From positions 1-64,000 of the forward strand of contig CAJUAM010000010.1 of the NCBI GenBank assembly GCA_910584615.1: 64,000 bases of DNA. Direction: 5' to 3'. Origin of the DNA: an uncultured Dorea sp. GTDB taxonomy: Bacteria; Bacillota; Clostridia; Lachnospirales; Lachnospiraceae. The position numbers and the translations under genes were made by a program. Positions 15,411-23,200 of this stretch are shown here, piece by piece. The notes beneath the pieces are model-generated. The model was given only the letters and a program-made list of their open reading frames with translations. It did no database searches and was not told the origin of the DNA. The first letter of the stretch is position 1. Every line of letters begins with the position of its first letter.

Positions 15411-15506
15411 AAGACGGAACTATTGGCATTATCAGTGCCGCATTGAGTTTCATTAATTTAAAAAAATGTATCATATTGTATTTGGAATGGGAAGGAGAGC
15501 TCTGAC

Positions 15507-16142
15507 ATGATTTGTATCAGAAATGAGGAAGAAAGAGATTATCATATTGTTGAAGAAGTTACGAGAAAAGCATTTTATAATATGTACATGCCGGGGTGCG
15601 TAGAGCATTATCTGGTACACATTATGCGGGGGCATGAAGACTTTATCCCGGAGTTGGATTTTGTGGCGGAACTTGACGGCAGGATTATAGGAAATATTAT
15701 GTATACAAAGTCAAAACTGGTGGATGAAAAGGGTGAGGTAAAAAGTATCCTGACATTCGGGCCAGTGAGTATCCTTCCAGAGTACCAAAGACAGGGATAT
15801 GGGAAAATGCTTATGGAGCATTCTTTTAATCGGGCGAGGGAGCTTGGCTATGAGGTCATCATAATTTTTGGAAGTCCTGCCAATTATGTGGGAAGAGGAT
15901 TCAAAAGCTGTCGGAAATACAATGTCTGTGTGGAAACAGGGAAGTATCCTGCGGCGATGATGGTAAAAGAACTTGTTACAAAGGCGCTGGATATAAGAAA
16001 ATGGACATATTATGACAGTCCTGTGATGGCTGTCAGCGAGGAAGAGGCAAAGCAGTACGATGACAGATTGGAAAAGATGGAGAAAAGACAGCAGCCAAGT
16101 CAGGAAGAATTTTATATTTTGAGTCATTCATTTATTGAATAA
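15507..16142 (+). CDS. GNAT-family N-acetyltransferase
   Basis: A 211-residue acetyltransferase. FGPVSILPEYQRQGYGKMLMEHSFNRARELG (about 88-118) gives the acetyl-CoA pyrophosphate loop RQGYGK, followed by VIIIFGSPANYVGRGFKSC, the strand and Asn of the YhbS-like branch of the family. The C-terminal 60 residues, with AMMVKELVTKAL and YYDSPV, are typical of that branch. The substrate is unknown. GAAGGAGAG precedes the ATG. Confidence 0.85.
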   Translation: MICIRNEEERDYHIVEEVTRKAFYNMYMPGCVEHYLVHIMRGHEDFIPELDFVAELDGRIIGNIMYTKSKLVDEKGEVKSILTFGPVSILPEYQRQGYGKMLMEHSFNRARELGYEVIIIFGSPANYVGRGFKSCRKYNVCVETGKYPAAMMVKELVTKALDIRKWTYYDSPVMAVSEEEAKQYDDRLEKMEKRQQPSQEEFYILSHSFIE

Positions 16143-16270
16143 AAAGGAGTGGGTATTGCCTGCGGGCAGCAATGTGTTAAGAAAACGTGCGCAATTGTAA
16201 ATTGCGGTTGGTGGCTTTTCATTTTGTCTGCCGGTATACTTGTCTTATCAAAACGAAAGAGGTGAAGATG

Positions 16271-16729
16271 ATGAGATTAGGAAACAGTTTATTTCATGCA
16301 AGAAAAAAGTGCGGGCTTTCGCAAGAGGAGGTTGCGGAAAAACTGGGAGTGAGCAGGCAGACCATTTCCAAATGGGAGACAGATGAGACGCTTCCGGATA
16401 TCCGGCAGTCCAAGAGAATGGCGGTTTTATATCATATGTCGCTGGATGATCTGATCGACTTTGACATTGATATGAATGAAATCTCGCATGCTATTGAGAA
16501 ATCCAGTATAGAGAAAGATGAACAGGTGGACTGGACGAAAGCATGGGGAAAGAAATATCCGATTTTGCTTACATATCAGAGCGAGGTCAATATTTCCAAT
16601 TACGGAGTGAGGCTCACAAAGATGCTTAATGAGCTGAAAACCGAGTACGGATATGGGGAATTAGATGCATTTCTGGTATTAAAAGACATATTGGCACAGG
16701 AGTGGAAAAATAGAAAAGAGAAGAGATAG
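16271..16729 (+). CDS. XRE-family helix-turn-helix regulator
   Basis: A 152-residue protein with an N-terminal XRE DNA-binding domain: LGNSLFHARKKCGLSQEEVAEKLGVSRQTISKWETDETLPDI (about 3-44). This is followed by LYHMSLDDLIDFD, which ends the domain in the usual way, and a C-terminal region of about 85 residues with no clear fold. AGAGGTG lies 6 bp before the ATG at 16271, which is preferred to the adjacent ATG at 16268. An upstream hairpin (CGCAATT/AATTGCG at 16190-16206) may end the preceding transcript or be an operator. Targets are unknown. Confidence 0.85.
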   Translation: MRLGNSLFHARKKCGLSQEEVAEKLGVSRQTISKWETDETLPDIRQSKRMAVLYHMSLDDLIDFDIDMNEISHAIEKSSIEKDEQVDWTKAWGKKYPILLTYQSEVNISNYGVRLTKMLNELKTEYGYGELDAFLVLKDILAQEWKNRKEKR

Positions 16730-16769
16730 GCATTAAAAAAATCTTAATATATATTAAGAAAATACCGCG

Positions 16770-16798
16770 TTGAGTACCTTTTTAGATAAAGCTATAAT
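16770..16798 (+). promoter_or_regulatory. Sigma-A promoter of the vanZ-like gene
   Basis: TTGAGT (16770-16775), a 17-bp spacer and a perfect TATAAT (16793-16798), 38 bp before the ATG at 16837. Confidence 0.7.
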
Positions 16799-16836
16799 AT
16801 TTCCAGAGTCTTTAATTTAAGAAGGAGCTGGTTTTG

Positions 16837-17358
16837 ATGAAAGAAAAGAGAAAAACAGGAGAAAGAAATGTGACAATAGGGCTTTTGATTGTCTATCTGG
16901 CGGTGCTGACGTGGATCATATTATTTAAAATGGAGACTGATATAAGACTTTTAAGTCAAATGAACCTCCGTAGCATAAACCTTATCCCATTTGCGGGGTC
17001 CGCCATCGTAAATGGGAAGGTGGAGGTGTCCGAGATTATTCTGAATATTGCAGTTTTTGTTCCATTCGGAATATATCTTTCAATGATCTTCCCCGATATT
17101 AGTTTTATTATGAAAGTTCTTCCCATATTTGCAGTGAGTCTGATGTATGAAATACTGCAGTATTGTTTTGCTGTTGGCGCAAGTGATATTACGGATCTGT
17201 TGGGCAATACTCTGGGCGGGATCATCGGCATCGGATTCTTTTTGATCTGTTCAAAAGTATTGGGTGGAAAGACAGTCAGGATTCTGAATATTCTTGCTTT
17301 ATTGGGAACAGCGGCTGTCGTGGCCTTTCTTGCGTTGCTTATTGCTGCAAATATGTAG
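16837..17358 (+). CDS. VanZ-family membrane protein
   Basis: A 173-residue protein of the VanZ family, with about four transmembrane helices. The first helix is VTIGLLIVYLAVLTWIILFK; the family motif SINLIPFAGS follows, then ILNIAVFVPFGIYLSMIFP and the strongly conserved SLMYEILQYCFAVGASDITDLLGNTLGGIIG. VanZ gives low-level teicoplanin resistance in the vanA cluster, but most homologues such as this one stand alone with no known role. AAGGAG lies 9 bp upstream of the ATG. No van regulatory or ligase genes are nearby. Confidence 0.9.
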   Translation: MKEKRKTGERNVTIGLLIVYLAVLTWIILFKMETDIRLLSQMNLRSINLIPFAGSAIVNGKVEVSEIILNIAVFVPFGIYLSMIFPDISFIMKVLPIFAVSLMYEILQYCFAVGASDITDLLGNTLGGIIGIGFFLICSKVLGGKTVRILNILALLGTAAVVAFLALLIAANM

Positions 17359-17433
17359 TTTTAAGCGGAGCAGAGAAAGGGTGGGCGGGCATATAAGCTG
17401 ATCAAATTGAAAAGATGGAGGAAAGCACATATC

Positions 17434-17721
17434 ATGAGTCAGAAAGTTTATGAATTTCATGCAGTGATTGAGCCGGTCCCGGATAAAGGAGGCGCATATA
17501 TCCGATTTCCTTATGATATCCGTAAGGAATTTGGCAGAGGAAGAATCAAGGTCAGGGCAACGTTTGACGGTGAGCCGTACTGCGGGAGTATCGTCAATAT
17601 GGGGGTGAAAAATGCAGACGGTTCGGTCTGTTATATTATCGGAGTACGAAAAGATATCCGCGGCAAGATAGGAAAGCAGCCGGGAGATGAAGTGTTTGTT
17701 ACTGTGGAGGCGGCAGAGTGA
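17434..17721 (+). CDS. DUF1905 domain protein
   Basis: A 95-residue protein made of a single DUF1905 domain: EFHAVIEPVPDKGGAYIRFPYDIRKEFGRGRIKVRATFDGEPY, then IGVRKDIRGKIGKQPGDEVFVTVE. The fold is a small beta barrel with no known reaction; relatives are sometimes fused to YdeI/OmpD-associated domains. GGAGGAAAG lies upstream of the ATG at 17434; a TTG at 17407 is unlikely. It is cotranscribed with the genes that follow, by spacing. Confidence 0.85.
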   Translation: MSQKVYEFHAVIEPVPDKGGAYIRFPYDIRKEFGRGRIKVRATFDGEPYCGSIVNMGVKNADGSVCYIIGVRKDIRGKIGKQPGDEVFVTVEAAE

Positions 17722-17782
17722 ACAAAGTTCCTGGAATGGATATGGTACAGGCGGATTATGGGGAATGCAAAGGATGATTATT

Positions 17783-18715
17783 ATGCGTTATATAAAAATG
17801 AATAGTACTGTGAAAAATTATACTGCGTTGTTTTTGGGGGTGGCGGCACTGTCAACGTCGGCTATTTTCGTAAAACTGTCAACGGCACCTTCGCCGGTTA
17901 CTGCATTTTACCGGTTGCTTTTCACGGCATTGGCACTGCTGCCCTTTCTTTTATGCAGCGAAAAAAACAGAAGAGAGTTCGCGGCGGTTGATCGCAGGCA
18001 GGTATTAAGTATTGTCTTGTCTGGATTTTTGCTGGCAGTTCATTATACCATGTGGTTTGAATCGCTGCGTTTTACGTCGGTGTCAAGTTCTACGGTGCTT
18101 GTGTCCATGCAGCCGTTGTTTTCCCTGTTCTGGGGATTTTTGTTTTTAAAAGAGAGGGTAAGACCGAGTGCTCTGGTCGGATGTCTGATTGCCATTGCCG
18201 GGAGTGCGGTGATTGGATGGGGAGATTTTGCCATCAGCAGCAAGGCATTGCTGGGCGATCTGCTGGCGCTTTCCTCTGCCGGAGTGATCAGCCTGTATTT
18301 TCTGATAGGGCAGGTGACAAGGAAAAATACCGGGGTGATCGTATATTCGGTGCTCAGCTATTTCAGCAGTGCAGCGTTTTTGCTTGTATACGTATTAGTG
18401 AGCCGAAACCCTTTTTTCGATTATCCTGCCTTAACTTGGTGCTCTTTTTTGGGACTGGCGTTCATATCCACCATTGGCGGACAGTTTGTGTTTAACCTGC
18501 TTTTGAAAGATATATCAGCTACTATGGTTTCTATGGGGATCCTGGGAGAGCCAGTGGGGACATGTATTCTGGCGTTCCTTATTTTGCAAGAGACTATTGC
18601 GCCCAGGCAGTTTGGGGGAATTGTTGTTATTATGTCTGGGCTTTCCTTGTATTTTTTCTATCCGCTGGTGAAAGAGCATGGCTGCAAAGATTTACGGAGG
18701 GAAGATTATGGATAA
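17783..18715 (+). CDS. EamA/DMT-family transporter
   Basis: A 310-residue inner-membrane protein with ten hydrophobic helices arranged as two EamA repeats. The first repeat starts ALFLGVAALSTSAIFVKL and includes SSSTVLVSMQPLFSLFWGFLFLKERV; the second has GDLLALSSAGVISLYFLIGQ and ATMVSMGILGEPVGTCILAFLILQE. The family exports amino acids, sugars or other metabolites; the substrate is not predictable. I chose the ATG at 17783, with AAGGATG 7 bp upstream, rather than the longer frame that overlaps the DUF1905 gene. It overlaps the acetyltransferase gene by 8 bp, so the two are translationally coupled. Confidence 0.88.
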   Translation: MRYIKMNSTVKNYTALFLGVAALSTSAIFVKLSTAPSPVTAFYRLLFTALALLPFLLCSEKNRREFAAVDRRQVLSIVLSGFLLAVHYTMWFESLRFTSVSSSTVLVSMQPLFSLFWGFLFLKERVRPSALVGCLIAIAGSAVIGWGDFAISSKALLGDLLALSSAGVISLYFLIGQVTRKNTGVIVYSVLSYFSSAAFLLVYVLVSRNPFFDYPALTWCSFLGLAFISTIGGQFVFNLLLKDISATMVSMGILGEPVGTCILAFLILQETIAPRQFGGIVVIMSGLSLYFFYPLVKEHGCKDLRREDYG

Positions 18716-19235
18716 TATTGAAATTCGAACAGCAACTACAGACGACACAGAGGCAATCTTAAAAATCTATCAGTTTTATGTGGAAAATACAGCGATTTCG
18801 TTTGAGTATGAGACGCCTCCTGCTGATGAATTTAAAAGCAGGATAGAAAATACGCTGAAAAAATATCCTTATCTTGTGGCGGTACATAACGGGATGATCG
18901 CAGGTTATGCATATGCAGGAGCATTTATCTGGCGTCCGGCATATGACTGGTCGGCAGAAGCAACCATTTATGTAGCGCGCAATATACGGAAATGCGGTAT
19001 CGGAAAGAAACTATACAAGGCTCTGGAAGAGGAGCTTAAGCAGATGGGAATCCTTAATCTGTACGCCTGTATCGGATATCCGGAAGTGGATGATGAGTAT
19101 CTTACGAAAAACAGCGCTCAGTTCCATGAGCATTTAGGATTCAGTCAGGTTGGGAGATTTCATCAATGCGGCAGAAAGTTTGACCGCTGGTATGATATGA
19201 TCTGGATGGAGAAAATAATCGGAGAACACAGATGA
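18708..19235 (+). CDS. Phosphinothricin-type GNAT acetyltransferase
   Basis: A 175-residue acetyltransferase closest in pattern to the Pat/Bar/MnaT branch: IEIRTATTDDTEAILKIYQFYVENTAISFEYETPPADEF at the N-terminus, GYAYAGAFIWRPAYDWSAEATIYVARNIRKCGIGKKLYKALEEEL with the acetyl-CoA loop, and the ending HEHLGFSQVGRFHQCGRKFDRWYDMIWMEK. Members acetylate L-methionine sulfoximine/sulfone or phosphinothricin. GGAGGGA precedes the ATG at 18708. It overlaps the EamA gene in front (8 bp) and the phosphoesterase gene behind (4 bp, ATGA), so the three form one operon. Confidence 0.88.
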   Translation: MDNIEIRTATTDDTEAILKIYQFYVENTAISFEYETPPADEFKSRIENTLKKYPYLVAVHNGMIAGYAYAGAFIWRPAYDWSAEATIYVARNIRKCGIGKKLYKALEEELKQMGILNLYACIGYPEVDDEYLTKNSAQFHEHLGFSQVGRFHQCGRKFDRWYDMIWMEKIIGEHR

Positions 19236-21328
19236 CAGAACAAATTAAGAATTTTGTACAGATATATTTTGAAAATATTCCGTATTCAGAGGAGACTGCG
19301 CTGGCGAAGGATAAAATAGAGACAGTGATGAACTGTGAGTTTGAGCGGATGGTAGCTGAAAGGTCAGATGGGACACACAGTGAAGGATTAAGAGAAGAGG
19401 TTTTAGAAAAACTTTTCGGAAAGTACAGCAGACTGACCGATATGGCTGTTCTGGCAGGGTATCAGGCGAAAGATGTCGCCAGATGGCGGTCGGATGGAGG
19501 GGTTAAAGATATAAAAACGTTGAAAAAGGAATTTATAAAGCAGCGGTGGAGAATTTACGTGATTTCGCTGCTTGGCGTCATGATCTTTACCGAACTTTGC
19601 TGGCTTGTTTATGATATTTCCGCGGCGGTGCAGTATGTGATTCCTGTTCTCATTTATCTTTTAGTGCTCGGGGGCATTGCAGCCTTGTTTGTATGCGGAT
19701 TTAGGCATGATGAGAAGAAAAGTGAGAGTGAAAGATATGCTGTGAAAGCGTTCCTATACCTTAGAGAACAGTCTGATAGATATGCAAAGCGTAGACTTAA
19801 CGGTATTGCGCTTTTTTTTACGGTACTGGCTGTCTTTGTTCTGCTGGAATCAAGGTTTTATTTCAGAGGTGGCTCAAAGCCTGAAGAGGTGGCGGAAAAT
19901 GTTTTTTCTAATATGATATTTCTTAAGATTCCATTATACTGCTGTATTAAAAATCGGCTAATTGCAGAGTTAATACAACGCAGGGTCCATCTTCTGGAAA
20001 AAGCTGTATATAAGAGACATCTGGCAGGAATAGCTGTTTTTTCGGCGGTATACTGGATGACTGTAGCTGCTATATTTGTCTGGAGAAATATGGATTATCC
20101 GGTTAACTTCCTGATAGGAGCAGCCATCGTATTTCAGACAATGATTTGGGGATATGATCTGGTATTTAGGAAAAAGATTGTTTATAGGAATATTGCGGTA
20201 AATAGGCAGCGGATTATGCTGATTACGGCAGTGGCTGTCTTAGTCTCCGGTTACATGGCGTTGCGGCGGGATACATGGTATACACAAGAGTATATCAATT
20301 CCGTCCCTGTCGTGGAGCATATCCGCCACGATATTGATTATGATGAGAAGACGGGAGTGTATACAATAACATCTTCTGCGAAGGATTTTAAAATCTTGCA
20401 TCTTACGGATATCCATCTTGGCGGGAGTCTTTATTCTTACTGGAAAGACATGAGAGCACTCAAGGCGTGTTTTGCGGAAATAGAACATACTAAGCCTGAT
20501 TTTGTGGTAGTGACAGGTGATCTGTGTTTTCCCATGGGGATTATATCGCTGTCTCTCAATAATTCTGCCCCAGTGCACCAGTTTGCGGCATTTATGCGGA
20601 ATGTAGGGATTCCGTGGGCATTTACTTACGGAAATCATGATACAGAGAGTCTGGCGGTGACTTCTGGGCAGGAGCTTGATGAGGTCTATAAGTCTTTGTC
20701 TTACAAATCGTCAGGGAATCTTTTGTATCCATATGTCCAGCCGGATATAACGGGCAGGAACAATCAACTGATTGAGATTCGAAACACTGATGGGAGGTTG
20801 AACACTGCGTTATTTCTCATTGACAGTAATAGTTATATAGGAAAAGGAATCAATGCGTATGACTATATCCACGATGATCAGGTAGAATGGTACGCAGATC
20901 AAGTAGAACGTCTGAATGCTGAGGCGGGGTATACGGTTCCTTCTATGGCATTTTTTCATATCCCATTACAGCAGTATCGTACAGCATATGAGCTGTATGA
21001 GAAAGGGAGCAGTGAGGTGACTTATTTTTTCGGTGAAAATAATGAGAAAATGCTTGATAAAATCTGCTGCTCTGAGCATCCTAGTAAGCTGTTTGAAAGA
21101 ATGAAGGAACTTGGCAGTACGAATGCTGTCTTTTGTGGACATGACCATTATAATAATATGTCATTAGAATATGAAGGTATCCGCCTGACCTATGGTATGA
21201 GCATTGATTATCTGGCTATGCCGGGGATTGAGGATGACACAGATCAAAGAGGCGCGGAACTTATCACGTTGCATGAGGATGGGACGTGGGAGCTTGAACA
21301 GTTTCCGCTTGTATCCATTGAAAATTAG
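19232..21328 (+). CDS. Membrane-anchored calcineurin-like metallophosphoesterase
   Basis: A 698-residue protein in two parts. Residues 1-100 are helical and cytoplasmic, followed by about six transmembrane segments (about 105-350). The C-terminal catalytic domain (about 385-690) has all the dinuclear metal motifs: LTDIHLGG (about 390), VTGDL (about 427), GNHDTE (about 466), HIPL (near 580) and CGHDHYN (about 635). It should hydrolyse a phosphoester outside or at the membrane; the substrate is unknown. The membrane half is longer than in YkuE-like relatives, which have a single helix. It shares an ATGA overlap with the acetyltransferase gene. Confidence 0.88.
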   Translation: MTEQIKNFVQIYFENIPYSEETALAKDKIETVMNCEFERMVAERSDGTHSEGLREEVLEKLFGKYSRLTDMAVLAGYQAKDVARWRSDGGVKDIKTLKKEFIKQRWRIYVISLLGVMIFTELCWLVYDISAAVQYVIPVLIYLLVLGGIAALFVCGFRHDEKKSESERYAVKAFLYLREQSDRYAKRRLNGIALFFTVLAVFVLLESRFYFRGGSKPEEVAENVFSNMIFLKIPLYCCIKNRLIAELIQRRVHLLEKAVYKRHLAGIAVFSAVYWMTVAAIFVWRNMDYPVNFLIGAAIVFQTMIWGYDLVFRKKIVYRNIAVNRQRIMLITAVAVLVSGYMALRRDTWYTQEYINSVPVVEHIRHDIDYDEKTGVYTITSSAKDFKILHLTDIHLGGSLYSYWKDMRALKACFAEIEHTKPDFVVVTGDLCFPMGIISLSLNNSAPVHQFAAFMRNVGIPWAFTYGNHDTESLAVTSGQELDEVYKSLSYKSSGNLLYPYVQPDITGRNNQLIEIRNTDGRLNTALFLIDSNSYIGKGINAYDYIHDDQVEWYADQVERLNAEAGYTVPSMAFFHIPLQQYRTAYELYEKGSSEVTYFFGENNEKMLDKICCSEHPSKLFERMKELGSTNAVFCGHDHYNNMSLEYEGIRLTYGMSIDYLAMPGIEDDTDQRGAELITLHEDGTWELEQFPLVSIEN

Positions 21329-21466
21329 TAGAGGAGGATATTTGCCAGAGTGAAGTCTTAAGTGTCTGAATTATTAAAATTAAGCAAGGTGTGGACTGTT
21401 TTTGTTGAATGGGGATAGCAGTTATGATAAAATTTTAGTATCAAGAAAATCTGGAGGTGTAAAGGA

Positions 21467-22321
21467 ATGAAAGCGGCAGGGGTTATGAAAAGGATATTAG
21501 TTTTAGCTTTTCTGACAGCGGTATTATTTATTGCTGTTCCAGTTTCAGCAGAAGCTAAAGCGGCCAACAATAAGCTGACAATGAACCAGACATATACAAA
21601 ATATGATATCACCGGCGATAAAAAGGCAGACACTTTGCGTGTCTCTGGAAGCTGGGATAAAAGATATGATGTGATATCCGGTTACGAAGTATATGTTAAC
21701 GGGAAAAGAGTATTAAAAAAGGCAGGCAAGGATGGTCCTATCTACAGTCTGGACATCAGGCGCTTAGAGCTGAAGAATGGAAAGACATTTCTCTCTATAG
21801 TTCCAGAGTCAAATAATGGAGATGTTCCGGGGGCAGCCATATACCAGTACAAAGGCGGTAAATTAAAAAAAGTCATTGATTTAAATGACATGTCCAAAAT
21901 TGGCTATCACAACAATATCATGAATATAAAAGTGTCGGGCAATAAGATATCTGTAAAGTATGGGATAATGTCATATTCAATTGGCGGAATCAGTTTTTAT
22001 CTTGATTATCAGTATAAAGGCGGGAAGATGGTCCAGAAGACTACCAATGTTAAGCTTACAGATACATTCATAAAATACCAGAAAAAAACTTACTGGACAG
22101 CGAACCAGTCTATGAAGGTCTTAAAAAGTCCGGGGGGAAAGAAGACTGCAACGCTTGTGAAGGGAAAAAAGGTAAAGATTGACCGGATCTATATTAACAC
22201 GAAGCATAATAAAGTCTATCTCCATGTGAAGATAAAAGGCGGGAAGTCCGGATGGGTAAAGGGACTTACAAAGTATCCTTTTTCTAAAACGATGTTTAAA
22301 GAGGTTATGTATGCGGGTTAA
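21467..22321 (+). CDS. Secreted SH3-like domain protein
   Basis: A 284-residue exported protein. A signal peptide is clear (MKRILVLAFLTAVLFIAVPVSAEAKA, cleavage near 30). The mature part begins with a Gly/Asp-rich repeat unit, YDITGDKKADTLRVSG, which resembles calcium-binding FG-GAP-like loops, followed by a beta-rich middle. The last 65 residues, WTANQSMKVLKSPGG ... KSGWVKGL, form a bacterial SH3-like domain of the kind that binds cell-wall peptides. GGAGGTG lies 7 bp before the ATG. The nrdG gene starts 40 bp downstream with no terminator between. Confidence 0.75.
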   Translation: MKAAGVMKRILVLAFLTAVLFIAVPVSAEAKAANNKLTMNQTYTKYDITGDKKADTLRVSGSWDKRYDVISGYEVYVNGKRVLKKAGKDGPIYSLDIRRLELKNGKTFLSIVPESNNGDVPGAAIYQYKGGKLKKVIDLNDMSKIGYHNNIMNIKVSGNKISVKYGIMSYSIGGISFYLDYQYKGGKMVQKTTNVKLTDTFIKYQKKTYWTANQSMKVLKSPGGKKTATLVKGKKVKIDRIYINTKHNKVYLHVKIKGGKSGWVKGLTKYPFSKTMFKEVMYAG

Positions 22322-22361
22322 TCTAATAAGCTTATGAAATTGTGAAAGGTGAGAAGTCAGC

Positions 22362-22877
22362 GTGAATTACGGTAATATAAAAGAATGTGATATTGCAGAT
22401 GGTCCGGGTGTGAGGGTCAGTTTGTTCGTATCGGGCTGCCGGCATCACTGCAAAGGCTGCTTTAATGCTGATACATGGGATTTTAACTATGGGCAGCCCT
22501 ATACAAAAGAAACTGAAGATGATATTATCAGGCTGCTTTCGCCAGATTATATCCAGGGACTTACACTGCTTGGAGGCGAGCCTTTTGAACCGGAAAACCA
22601 ACAGGAGCTGGTGAAGCTGCTGCGAAGAGTGAAAAGCGAATATCCTAAGAAGGATATCTGGAGTTATTCTGGTTATATTTTGGATACAGATCTAAAAAAA
22701 GGCGGCCGGGTTTACACAGATGTGACAGAGGAGATACTGTCATATCTGGATGTGCTGGTGGACGGTCCATTTATTGAATCACAAAGAGACATCACTTTAA
22801 AGTTCAGGGGCAGCAAAAACCAACGGATAATAAAGCTTGAAAATGGAAAAGACGCAGGAAGGCTGTATGGATCCTGA
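22362..22877 (+). CDS. nrdG: Anaerobic ribonucleotide reductase activating protein
   Basis: A 171-residue radical-SAM enzyme that installs the glycyl radical on NrdD. The [4Fe-4S] motif CRHHCKGC (Cys26, Cys30, Cys33), the preceding DGPGVRVSLFVSG and the GGEPFEPENQ SAM-binding strand are all present. Length is normal. The start is GTG at 22362, after AAAGGTGAG. It normally sits next to nrdD, but here it follows an SH3-domain gene, with its own terminator behind it. Confidence 0.95.
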   Translation: MNYGNIKECDIADGPGVRVSLFVSGCRHHCKGCFNADTWDFNYGQPYTKETEDDIIRLLSPDYIQGLTLLGGEPFEPENQQELVKLLRRVKSEYPKKDIWSYSGYILDTDLKKGGRVYTDVTEEILSYLDVLVDGPFIESQRDITLKFRGSKNQRIIKLENGKDAGRLYGS

Positions 22878-22905
22878 AAATAAGACTGTAATTGATTATT
22901 TAAAG

Positions 22906-22968
22906 AACCTTGTTATATAAGATATGTAAGATGGGGAATCTGACATATCTTATATGATGAGGTTTTTT
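22906..22968 (+). terminator. Intrinsic terminator of nrdG
   Basis: A long 13-bp perfect stem (22915-22927 with 22943-22955), with outer AACC/GGTT pairing, followed by six T residues at 22963-22968. Confidence 0.85.
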
Positions 22969-23200
22969 ATATGGCATGATACAGGTGTCAGGAACATTGC
23001 GGTATAAAGTCCGCGGTTTGAAAACATCGAAAAATATTTAACGCTTTACACAAAAAAACAAATTTTATTCGGGGCAAAACAAAGTATTATATATAGTATC
23101 AGGGATATGGGGCTTAGGTATATATAGAAAGTATTGACTCAGAACCTGAAGATATCATGGAAGATGTTACAATAAGGAAAAAGACAGGCGGGTGCATGGC
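22969..23200. other. Intergenic region before the YesN-like gene
   Basis: No gene is seen. The region is AT-rich, with a TATTATATATAGTAT tract near 23090 that could hold a -10 element, but I find no well-spaced -35 box and no clear operator. Confidence 0.4.

Noticed and set aside
23040..23056. cre-like (CcpA) site TTTAACGCTTTACAC, and a similar one near 43195
   Set aside because: Aligning on the central CG leaves the conserved flanking TG and CA positions unmatched in both; the shared AACGCTTT is likely chance.
23085..23105. Possible third NrdR box (AGTATTATATATAGTAT) downstream of nrdG
   Set aside because: It lacks the ACAC/GTGT ends of the NrdR consensus and lies after, not before, nrdG.
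23134..23173. TTGACT and TACAAT before the YesN-like gene
   Set aside because: The two boxes are 28 bp apart, far from the 16-18 bp needed, and no other -10 box fits the TTGACT.
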